Shown piece after piece: positions 46,641 to 56,723 of a DNA stretch of 64,000 nt. The stretch spans positions 24,191,151 through 24,255,150 of the forward strand of contig CM060118.1 of NCBI GenBank assembly GCA_030522415.1, in the 5' to 3' direction. The position numbers and the translations under genes were made by a program. This stretch comes from Channallabes apus (Eukaryota > Chordata > Actinopteri > Siluriformes > Clariidae). The notes beneath the pieces were generated by a model that was not told the DNA's origin, searched no databases, and saw only the letters and a list, made by a program, of their open reading frames with translations. Each line of letters opens with the position of its first letter. Positions within the stretch are counted from its first letter, which is position 1.

Positions 46641-47750
46641 AATATAATTTTTAGATGCACTGTACATTCAATTTCATACACTATATGGAAGTTAGGCTCA
46701 AAAGCATGCTCCTGTATTTTGAAAATGAAAACAACACTCGGGTAGCATTCTAGCTTAATTAATTAATGATAATCTAGTAATGAATCATCTTTGATAAATC
46801 TTGATTTCTTTTTTGTTTGTTTGTTTTTATCAGTTCTATCTGTGCGTAAAGCCGCATAATAAGTGTTATACATTCACTTTTAATTACCATTTTATTTTAG
46901 GGCATAAACTTTATTAATATTGGTACCACATGAGCTTTGTTTCATAAGAATGGTATTTTTCTAATAGAGTTTGTGCACATGGTCCTGTAAAATTTAGACA
47001 CATAAACGGAAGCTACAAAAAGGTGAGATATGATGGAGAATATTACACATACAACTAATACATAATAGCAAGTAGGGGTTTTTCTCTGTTTCTTGTAAAA
47101 ACACTAAAATGTACTTCTACTCCATATGTGTACCTTTTTGTAGATGTTATGACTTATATGAGAGGACAAAGTGCATACGTGTCATATATGTTATTTGTAA
47201 ATAGTTTCATTTGATATTTTATTGATTCTATGATCCTGATGAATAGGTATGTACTGTAAAGAAACTGGGTTGTAGAAGCAGGACAGGAAATTGCCCTTCA
47301 TTTTCTGCTAGCAGGGAGTCTTGTGAGGAATTAATGTAAACACAATATTGAATCAGCATGGGGTTGAATATTCCCCTGTGGCAGATTTCAAATATCACAC
47401 CTCTTGTTGCACCATTTCACCTACATCAGCACATATCCAGGCACAAGGCAAAGCATAAAAATGAAGTAAAAACCTGCTTATACCTAAGCCAGTAAGTAAT
47501 AATTAACAGTTCTGACTATGACCAATGTTGTGCAGTAGGGCAAATATATCTAATCTTCTATTTCTGCAAAAATCGGCTGATAAATTCCTTATCTTCCAGA
47601 TCCTTTAACCTATTTGAGAATGTTTTAATCCTAAAAAAAATTAAAGAACATTAAAGAACACTATCTAGACTGGTTACTCCAGTTGTGGTAGAAAAACATG
47701 CTTTAAAAAAAAAAATCCATCCTGCACGCAAGGTTGTTTTTAGGGATAGC
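46641..47750. other. no gene recognised
   Basis: AT-rich DNA without supported features. Confidence 0.45.
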
Positions 47751-47754
47751 AGGG

Positions 47755-47960
47755 TCATGTCAATTTCCTTCTCCAGCAGGACTTAGCACCTGCCCACAGT
47801 GCCAAAATTACCACCAACTGGTTTGCTGACAATCATATTACTATGCTTGATTGGCCAGACAACTCGCCTAACCTGAACCCAACAATACAGATGAACCGAA
47901 GGCTGCTATGCCACATTGATGCAGTAATTTGTGCTAAAGGATGCCTGACCAAGTACTGAA
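47755..47960 (+). pseudogene. second relic of the same transposase family
   Basis: CTCCAGCAGGACTTAGCACC (QQDLAPAH-like), ACCACCAACTGGTTTGCTGA (TTNWFAD) and CTTGATTGGCCAGACAACTC (LDWPDNSP) are followed, after a deletion, by the C-terminal end (GCAGTAATTTGTGCTAAAGG). It is a short internally deleted copy in the same orientation as 45818-46640. Confidence 0.6.
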
Positions 47961-48807
47961 TTAATTAACATACTTATTTTAATATTATTAGTAAATATTT
48001 TCCTCACTACAGCTAGCTCTTGTCAGCTTGTGTGATACATTGGCTTTCAATGCCATTTATATACTTTGGGTAAATCATGCTAACATGCTGCCTCATGTAG
48101 CACAAACATGATATTTCCCGGTGGCTAACCTAATGCCTTATGGAGTTTACAAATGTTTATATTCACCTTGTTTTGGATAGCTTTAGATTATGGTTGCTAA
48201 TATGTATTTGGCTCCATTTTGGTTAGCTTATAACACTCCTATCGGTAATGTTATTTAGCACAAACAAGCTAGTTCCAGGAGGCTAAAATACTGCCTTATG
48301 TAGGACATTTCCATGTCCTGTGACTGCGTACAACCAGCACATGGGGAGCTGATCACTCTGATCAGCTATTACAATACTATACTACACAGCACAAAACAAT
48401 GAAGTCGTACAGAAATATTTCTCTACACTGCTTGGACATTGCTCCCACCAATGCTTACCCTGCATGTATGTCTTGTAATGTTTTTTTTTTTTTAATCTTG
48501 CACTGTTTTACTCTGAATGTCCGTCTTTTTTCAGTTTTTATTTTGTACTGTTCCTGTTGAAGTTTTACCCTGCATGTATCTTTATCATTAATCTGCATTT
48601 ATACATAAAATCCTATTAACTATTGGGAAGCTGAACATAAGAATCAGTATGAAACATGAAAAGTTTCTAAAAGTTGCCAATAAATTAATATTGTGATGTG
48701 AAATTATTTTTCAGATTGAAGTTATAAAGGGCTCTGGGGTGTTTTGCCAGGCAGAAGCGTGGAGAGCAGCCCGCCTTGCCACCTCTGCTACTGCCATGGT
48801 ACGGAAT
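47961..48807. other. left flank of the DIRS element, no gene recognised
   Basis: The last 80 nt are GC-richer (GGCAGAAGCGTGGAGAGCAG, CTCTGCTACTGCCATGG), as is the right flank at 54488-54530. This may be one older repeat split by the DIRS insertion. Confidence 0.35.
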
Positions 48808-48853
48808 CGAATGGTTATGACTATAACCTCGGTTCCCTGAGGGAGAGGAACGA

Positions 48854-49005
48854 GGTACAACACATATTGTATGGGATATCACGCCCTCTCGTGTCCTGGC
48901 TGAAGCCACCTTTATTCACGCCGTAAGGCAGGCAAACCTGTGGTGACGTAGGTGTAGCCCCGCCTACACCTATAAACCCTCGTCGCCACGGTTGACCTTC
49001 AGTTC
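48854..49005. repeat. DIRS left inverted terminal repeat
   Basis: 152 nt from GGTACAACACATATTG to GTTGACCTTCAGTTC. It is an inverted match to 54313-54464 at nearly every position. Confidence 0.93.
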
Positions 49006-49050
49006 GACAGCCGCTCTTCGCCGAGCATAACTGTGAGGCGGGGCAGCATT

Positions 49051-49150
49051 GTGTTGTACCTTGTTCCTCTCCCTCAGGGAATCGAGGTTATAATCATAAC
49101 CATTCGTTCCCTTTCAGTCGATTCACTCAGTACAACACATATTGTATGGG
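49051..49150. repeat. DIRS internal complementary region
   Basis: 49053-49105 is complementary to the left end (CCTCAGGGAATCGAGGTTAT pairs with ATAACCTCGGTTCCCTGAGG). 49106-49150 is complementary to the right end (GTTCCCTTTCAGTCGATTCA pairs with TGAATCGACTGAAAGGGAAC). The joint is near 49105. Confidence 0.92.
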
Positions 49151-49199
49151 CCCCGCCGAGCATCTACCAAAGTCAGGCATAAGAACCCTGGTAGCTACT

Positions 49200-50236
49200 C
49201 TACTGCATCATGGACCCCGCAGAGAGGACCGAATGAGCCACCGAGGGGGCCGTTATATCAAGTCTGTAGAACCGGACAAAGGTGTGCGGTGAGGACCAAC
49301 TGGCTGCCGCGCAAATGTCACCCACGGACATCCCTTTGAACAGCGCCCACGATGTTGCCATAGCTCTCGTTGAGTGCGCTCTCACACCCTGAGGCAGTGG
49401 CACACTCTTACTGCTATAAGCTAATGAAATAGCCTCCACAATCCAATGGGAAAGCCGCTGTTAAGTAGACAGTGCTTTACCCTTTACTGGACTAGCAAAA
49501 CAGACGAACAGTTGATCACATGAGCGCACATTCACCGTGCGATCCATGTAGACCCGTAGAGCATGTACTGGGCACAAATTATACAATTTTCCCTGCTCCT
49601 CAGAAGCAAAAGGGGGGGGACAAAGGCTATGAAGGTCAAAGACCATAGAGCTATAATCAGTGGAGACCACCTTGGGTACATAGGCCGTGTTCGGCCTTAG
49701 AGTAACCTTTAAACCATTAGCAGCAAACTGCGTACAAGATGGATGCATGGACAAAGCGTGGAGATCACCCACTCGTTTAGCAGACGCTAGAGCAAGAAGA
49801 AGTGCTGTCTTATATGAAAGAATTTTCATATCTATAGACTCAATTGGTTCAAAAGGAGGCCCCCAGAGGGCCTCAAGTACTAGCAATAGATCCCAAGACG
49901 GAACACTGGACCTCACAGTGGGTCGCAAACGTCGTACTCCTTTTAAAAATCGTACCACCAGCGGATGAGCACCTGGTGACACGCCATCAAAACCAACATG
50001 ACAGGCTGATATAGCCGCCAAGTACACTTTAATAGTAGAGAAGGAAAGGCCTTTTTCTAATAGTCCCTGCAGAAAAGACAGAACTTCCACCATGGAGCAC
50101 TGAAATGGAAGAACCTTACGTTCTCAACACCATTGCTCAAAAGCTCGCCACTTGTAAGCATATAAGCCTCTCGTAGACGAAGCCCGAGCACTTTGAATTG
50201 TCTCAATCACATTCGGGGGAAGCCCTTTAGCTATCA
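49200..50236 (-). pseudogene. DIRS tyrosine recombinase
   Basis: The reading frame is continuous in phase but broken by two stops: TGA near 50111 and TAA at 49463-49461. An N-terminal core-binding part is seen (SARASSTRGLYAYKWRAFEQ, STIKVYLAAISACHVG). The catalytic Arg I lies in SAKRVGDLHALS, HxxR in RAHSTRAMATSW, and the nucleophile Tyr in FVRFYRLDI. All are retained. In DIRS elements this enzyme joins the circular DNA to the genome in place of a DDE integrase. The frame differs from the RNase H frame, so overlap or a frameshift lies near 50235. Confidence 0.88.
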
Positions 50237-52471
50237 GATTGGACCTTTCAACAGGTAAGCATGCAAGTTCCACAGCTCGGGACGCGGGTGCACTACCTCT
50301 CCCCCTGCCTGAGACAGAAGGTCCCTGAGGGGAGGAACTTTCCATGGCTCTGCTGCTAGCAGGCTGACTATCTCTGCATACCACAACTTTGCCGGCCAAC
50401 GAGGGGCCACCATGATTAGTGACAGGCCCTGCTGGCGCACCCTCTCTGTGACAGGCAGAATCAGTTCTACTGGAGGAAAAGCATACAATAGAGCTGGGGG
50501 CCATGAGTGTGCCAGCGCATCGATCCCCAGAGGGGCATTGCAGTCCGTTATGGAGAAGAATAGCGGGCAGTGAGCGTTCTCCTTTGATGCAAAAAGATCC
50601 ACTGCTGCCCTGCCGAAGCGCTCCCAGATCTGAGCTACCACCCATGGGTGTAACCTCCATTCCCTCACAAGAGGGCCCCCTCTGGATAGAAGGTCCGCCC
50701 CCAGATTCAGGCGCCCTGGAATGTGAGTGGCCCTGAGTGACAGAAGATGAACACTGGTCCAAAGCAATAGAGAGTGAGATAGTTTTAGCAGTGGGAGTGA
50801 GCGAGTCCCCCCTTGGCTGTTTATATACGACACCACTGTTGTGTTGTCTGTCCTGATCAGGACATGATGGCCTGTCAGGGTCAGACGAAATTGCCTCAGG
50901 GCTGAAAACACTGCTAACAGCTCCAAACAGTTGATGTGAAGCCTGCGCTGTTCCTATGACCATGCCCCCCTGACCGCGGAGCCGTCGCACAGAGCGCCCC
51001 AGCCGCTGAGCGAGGCATCTGTTGACACCACTTTGCGAAACGACACCCTGCCTATCGGAGAGCCCTGACGTAATATCTTGGGTTCCCTCCAGGGCAGAAG
51101 AGCTGTCATGCATGACGGTGTCACTGTCAACCTCCTGTTGAGGTGGCGCGCCGCACATAGGCAGTGAGAGCACACCCAGCGCTGAAAAGCGCGCATGTTC
51201 AACAGCCCAAGAGGCACCACAGTCATCATAGACACCATCATTCCCATTAACTGTAAAAACACTCGGAAACGAAGTTTGTGTTGCAACTGAAACAGAGCAA
51301 GGCAGCGCTGAAACACAGCTATTCTGTGCTCTGAGAGACGTGCTCGGCTGGTAACGGAGCATATCTCCAGACCCAGAAATGAAAACTGTTGACTCGGAGT
51401 CAATGAGCTTTTCTTCATGTTTATTGAGAACCCTAAAGTCTGAATGTGAGACACAACCAGCGCTGTTTGTGTCTCCGCCTGCTCGCCTGAGCTCGCTATC
51501 AGCGCCCAATTGTCTAAATAGGCCAGTATGCGAACACCCCTCTCCCGAAGAGGAGACAGAGTTGCCTCGACGCACTCCGTGAATGTTCGGGGAGCGAGCG
51601 ACAGGCCGAACGGGAGCACTAGGTACTCGTAGGCCACGCCATCAAATGCAAACCTCAGAAACTTTCTGTGGCGCGGAAAGATCGTTATATGAAAGTAAGC
51701 GTCTGTGAGATCTATCGTAGTGAACCAATCCCCAGGGCCTATTGCATTTAGCAGTTGCCTCAGTGTAAGCATTTTGAACTTGTACATTCTTAGAAACGTG
51801 TTGAATATTCTCAGACCCAAAATAGGACGCAGCCCTCCCCCTCTCTTCGGAATGACAAAATAACGGCTGTACCAGCCTGAGTTCATTTCCGAAGGAGGAA
51901 CCACTCCAATCGCCCCTTTGCTCAGAAGAGAATTTATCTCCTCCCGAAGCACCGCTGCTGCGGCGTCCGACACCACTGTGTTTACTACGGAAGAGAAGCG
52001 CGGTGGCCTTGTGCGAAACTGTAGTCGGTATCCCATAGCGACCGTGTTTTGCACCCATGTCGAGACTGCGCATGTGCACCACTCGAGGATGTGGGAAGCC
52101 AGCCGGCTCACCCTGATCTCTGAAAGGGGGCTGCTGCCCCCTGGCGTTCTGCCAGAGTGCAGCCTCATCAATGGAACTGGGCGTTTTTGCTTTGCAACAT
52201 TGCAAACAGGAAAACTCTTTATTGGTTTAAATGAAACGTTCACATTGTTTACAAAAAGCACAATTTTTGAGGCAATCAAACTGTAAACATTGGGGGCACT
52301 TGCTGTAAGTCCCTGAAAATTTCTTAACACGCCCCAACCGGGGTTCATAACTTGAACATAAACACTTGTGTGTGAGGGGGGGGGATTGTGCTTGCGAGAC
52401 TGTGTTAGGGAAGTGCAGAGCCGTTTGGGACTGATTCCCTGAACATAACTTAGCGGCCTCTTGGGCGGCAT
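50234..52471 (-). pseudogene. DIRS reverse transcriptase and RNase H
   Basis: A 505-codon frame (52471-50954) continues in the same frame after one TAG (50956-50954) to 50234. RT landmarks: SGWYSRYFVIPKRGGGLRPI, motif A with Asp257 in LTDAYFHI (GAC 51703-51701), motif B FGLSLAPRTF, motif C YLDN at residues 318-321. RNase H landmarks: STDASLSGWG, then CLELLAVFSALRQF and IRTDNTTVVSYINSQGG, and HIPGRLNLGADLLSR. The motif C partner of Asp320 is Asn321 (AAT, 51511-51509) where an Asp is expected. With the stop this copy should be inactive. A C-terminal segment (WPAKLWYAEIVSLL) is usual for DIRS. Confidence 0.92.
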
Positions 52472-52530
52472 TGGGAGAGGAGAAACAGTGTCTCCCTGCT
52501 GCCAGAGCTCCCCTCCCTTTGAAATCTGAG

Positions 52531-54083
52531 CTAGGAGGAGTGAGGATTCTTCCTCCTAGTCGCTGAATCCTTCCGGAGGCCCGGTGGGGGGCCCCTACTC
52601 CAGGCCGACTGCCGTGGGTTTTGCCCGGGAGGTTGTTGCTTCACCGGCCGGGAGCTCGAGCTGGCTGCCGGCGGTGGTCTTTTCTGAGGTGGCCGCGGAG
52701 TGGTCATTCTTCGAGCCTGTTTGGGCTTCACCTCGCGTCGCGGGATGATATCTCGCAATGCTTCAGCCTGCTTCCTTTTGAAGTCGAACCTTGCCTGAAT
52801 GGCATCGAGTGACTGGCTGAACAAACCCTCAGCAGACACCGGTTCATCCAAATAGACGGCCCTGTCTCTATCCGGGAGGTCAGAGAGCGTGAGCCATAAA
52901 TGCCTCTGTGCTACCACTGCGCTCGCCATACCTCTCCCGAGGGAAAGAGCCGCACAACGAGACATGCGCAGAATGTAGTCTGTTCGCGGTCCTGACCTCG
53001 TTAAGCAGCGCACATAGTGGGCTCTCCTGAGGAACCAGTGAACCGAGCTCCGCCAAACACACTGCCTGATATGTTTGAAGCAGCGTAACAGAATTGAGCG
53101 CACGAGCAGTGCCCGCTTGAGCGCGGTAAATCTTCTCCAGCTGGGCAGAGGAGAATCTGCAGTGTTTGGACGGAAGAACAGTAGGACCAGACACTCCGTG
53201 GTTTTGCGAGGGTGCCAAATAAGCAGCCAAAGATGGCTCCATCGACGGTGGGCTCACTAGTCCTGCTTTTTCAGCTCCGTCCAATTCCAAAAACTGTCCG
53301 TAACCGTGTACTGATACGCGGGTCGACAGCGGCTTGCTCCATGACGATGCTAGCTTGCCGACAAAGTCGGGAAAAATAGGCAAGCAGTTCTTAACTGTAG
53401 TCGGTTCAGGAGGCAGAAAAAATCCTGCGAACCTTGAGGGTTTTTGAGCTGGCTGTGGGGAGGGCCACTCCACTTTCAGCTTCTCAGCCGCTCGACGGTA
53501 GAGGGCGAAAAACGAAGTGTCGTCCCGTGCGGCTAGCGCAATAGCAGAGGAGCTCTGGGCGAATGGCAAGAGTTCATGCTCGTCCTCGGATAAACCATGC
53601 ATCTCTAGGCCGATATCGAGCACGTCATCGTCCTCGAAAGGCCGCTGATCGGTGCCTGGCTGCTGGCCAGTGCTGTAGGAGAGCTCACGGTCCTCCGACC
53701 CCTCGAAATACTCCATTTGGTCTGCCCAGCTAAGCGCTGGGACTTCTGAAGAAAACTCCTCGTCAGCAGACACAGGCGAAGCTGGGACTGCTAGTCCGGA
53801 AAGGAGGGGGTCTTGCTGAGCGACTGCATTTTTTCCCAGGGTTCTCTCCAGGAACGTGACCCCGTCTTTCCAGCGTTGAATGCCGGAGCTGGCGACAAAG
53901 CGCACATGACTCAGGCTCAGCTAGCGCTCTCCTAGCATGGAGAATTCCCAGACAGACAGGGCACGCCTCATGCTGGTCCTTCTCATGCAGGGAGAAGCCG
54001 CACTCCTGAGGACAGGGGCGAACAGCGGACTTTCTCTTTGCCACATTAGCTTCCATGCTCATGACAGCTAGCACTGTTAGCAC
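52531..54083 (-). pseudogene. DIRS Gag
   Basis: The reading is spread over three frames, so two frameshifts are needed (near 53900 and near 53040). The N-terminal part has Cys pairs (CPQECGFSL, HEACPVCLG, CALC) resembling a zinc-binding module. The middle is acidic. The C-terminal part has MASAVVAQRHLWLTLSDLPD and DAIQARFDFKRKQAEALRDI, then a basic Pro-rich tail (PRPPQKRPPPAASSSSRP). This order is typical of fish DIRS Gag. The start at 54083 is in the zinc-module frame. Confidence 0.8.
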
Positions 54084-54312
54084 AGCTAAACAGGAGCCAC
54101 CCGAACCGAAACGTCGCTAATGTTACGACTGACAGGGAACTTAAAGTCAGCGCTCCGCGGGTAGACGACTCACCAAATGAGGCTGTTGTCGCTAACACCA
54201 ACAGGAACAGTTAAGCTGATTTAAGCGCAGTCTAGTAAAGTAAATGTAGAGTTGACTAGCAGCACCTAGAAAACTCTACGGAAAGGTGTTCACAGCGAGG
54301 TGAAGAGCGAAA

Positions 54313-54464
54313 GAACTGAAGGTCAACCGTGGCGACGAGGGTTTATAGGTGTAGGCGGGGCTACACCTACGTCACCACAGGTTTGCCTGCCTTACGGCGT
54401 GAATAAAGGTGGCTTCAGCCAGGACACGAGAGGGCGTGATATCCCATACAATATGTGTTGTACC
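54313..54464. repeat. DIRS right inverted terminal repeat
   Basis: 152 nt from GAACTGAAGGTCAACC to CAATATGTGTTGTACC, the inverted partner of 48854-49005. Confidence 0.93.
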
Positions 54465-54487
54465 AAGTGAATCGACTGAAAGGGAAC

Positions 54488-55020
54488 TGCTGCTGGGCAC
54501 CTTCGACTTGGAGACTTGACCAAATTAAAAAGGTAGCCATTATTGGTGAGTAAATGCATAATGCGTTGAGAAGGGAAAACAAAACATTTAAGACTTTATA
54601 AGTTCACCACTTTAACCATAGACTACTTGTATCAATGTTTATTAGCCATCAATGGAGACTGCATAAGGTAGGGCACCCATTATTGTTACTGTATCTGCTT
54701 GGGACCTATAATACTAAACACTTCACTTGCTCACTTCTTAATCCTACCTTTCCTCTTCTAAAGCCACATTATATTGTGCTGTAAGGTGTGTAGTCCTCTA
54801 TTTTGTAGAACATATAGTGTTGCAAATAACCTCGTGGCACTAATTGTTGTTGTCTGAAGTTTTAATAAATAATCATTTATTATTATTATACTGTCTCATT
54901 ATTTTTGTCTTCTCTAGATGCAACATTGAAGAAGTGGCCGGCAGCCACCCGAGGGCAGATAGGCACATCTATCAATTCAAAGCTCACGGAGCTGAGAAGG
55001 TCCTCAAAATATTTTTTTCC
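54488..55020. other. right flank of the DIRS element, no gene recognised
   Basis: Short chance frames only. Confidence 0.4.
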
Positions 55021-55029
55021 CTTCCTGTT

Positions 55030-55352
55030 CATACATGTACGTATGCATGTTTATATGTGTGCATATATGCACCTATGTTTTCCTAGATTTTAGTAATGTG
55101 GACATATATGCGTACATATATACGTGCATACATGTACCTATATAGGTACATATATGCACGTATATATGTACGCATATATGTGCATGTAATATAGGAAAAC
55201 GGCCAATTTTATATATGTCACATATATGTCTATATACAGTATATGTACGCATATATGCATGCATATATGTACGCATATATGCACGCATATATGTACATAT
55301 ATGTACATATAATATAGGAAAAACGGCCAATTTTATATATGTCACATATATT
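55030..55352. repeat. tandem repeat of about 122 bp, alternating purine-pyrimidine
   Basis: Two units share AATATAGGAAAA, ACGGCCAATTTTATATATGT and CACATATAT (55189-55232 and 55311-55350). The rest of each unit is made of ACGCATATATG, ACATATATG and ACGTATAT words that are self-complementary. Confidence 0.75.
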
Positions 55353-56692
55353 AAAAACCTATATCAAAACCTATATTGAAACAAATATGTTTATATAGGT
55401 TATTTCCATGTGGGTTGTTTTCCAATAGTTTTCCTATTTGTAAACAACCTTGACAAAGAAAAAAAGAAAAAAAGAAGAATCATTGGTATCACAATGGATC
55501 TTACCAGAAATCTGAAAATATGTGTTTCAATATCAAAACTTAAATCAACAAAAAGGCGACTTAATACCTAATCTGATGTGATGCGTCATACATAGATTTA
55601 CTCATTTACTAAGGTTTTATGTGCACAGGATGCAGGTTAGTTTTTCCCAATTTAGTTAGATCACAGATTGTCCTGGACACTTATAAGGTTCTATGTGAAT
55701 CTAATTAGGTTTAGGTCATTTTCTGGATAGCCAGTGCTATATTTAACTGCTCATGTATTTTAATATCAATTACTTAATTGCATTTTTTTTGTTTTTTTGT
55801 TTAAAAAGCATATTTGCAATCTCATATTTATACCTAAGCAAAAAAAAAAAAGAAAAAAAAAAAGCATGCCGAATGAGTTTCTGGAAACTGAAAGCAATTA
55901 AAAAATATATATATTTAATATTTGTTTGCATTCATTTAAAATATTTCTAGGAGTGTGAATCATTTTGGCACATATGTGGCACATAAAGCCACAATAAGCC
56001 ACATGCCATTTAACATTAACAGTCCTTAAATTAAATCCATAGACTGCATGGCCACCAGCAAGAGAGTATTAAAGCTGTAATTAATTAGTTTGCTTTATTT
56101 AATGCACCTGATGATGATTCTTCACATAGCTCACAGGACCAAGCAATCTAGTGCTATATGATAATTGCTCATTTATTCTCCACTGTTGGATGATTAATTA
56201 TCCCATTATGTATGATAAATACAGTGAGCAAGCCTGCTGACATAAAAAGGCTGGGTGCTGGTTAGTTTGTTGTGCTAATGGCATCGTGTTCAGCAGCCTG
56301 TGCTGCATATATGTGACTGATTTAGGGTTCCAGTTTCACCAATGTGCACTCATGCCTAAAAGCAAAGTGTTGATATCATCACCATTCATATGTAACATGC
56401 TGTACAGTGCATTAGTGAGAGGTTTGCCCTTTAATTCACTATCACTATGGAAACTGTGGTTATGTGAGAACATTATTATCATGAATGGAGGAGCAAGGAA
56501 AGCATGCAGCACAGTAAGAAATGTCCATATTAATTTCTGAAACTTCAGTTTACACTTTATACTGTAAGTGATGTGTGTTTTTAGAGCAAGTCCAAAAATT
56601 GTAGTTGTGGTCCACAGTAGAGATGTAACTAAATGATCCAATTAAACAGTGTGGTCTAAATGGAAATAAATACTGATATGAATAAGATGCAC

Positions 56693-56723
<31 letters not shown>

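Larger units (their letters stand above)
48808..54487 (-). mobile_element. DIRS-type (tyrosine recombinase) retrotransposon, structurally complete
   Basis: Inverted terminal repeats of 152 nt match at 48854-49005 and 54313-54464. An internal complementary region (49051-49150) is the reverse complement of the extreme left end (48808-48866) joined to the reverse complement of the extreme right end (54450-54487). This is the DIRS hallmark, used to rebuild the ends through a circular intermediate. No LTRs or target duplication are expected or seen. Genes run on the minus strand: Gag, reverse transcriptase/RNase H, tyrosine recombinase. Coding regions are damaged, but the end structure is almost perfect. 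The element is about 5.7 kb. Confidence 0.93.

Noticed and set aside
50124..51575. 483-residue minus frame overlapping the DIRS polymerase
   Set aside because: Most of it is Ser/Gly-rich out-of-frame translation of the RT/RNase H region. Only the last 40 or so codons belong to the recombinase.
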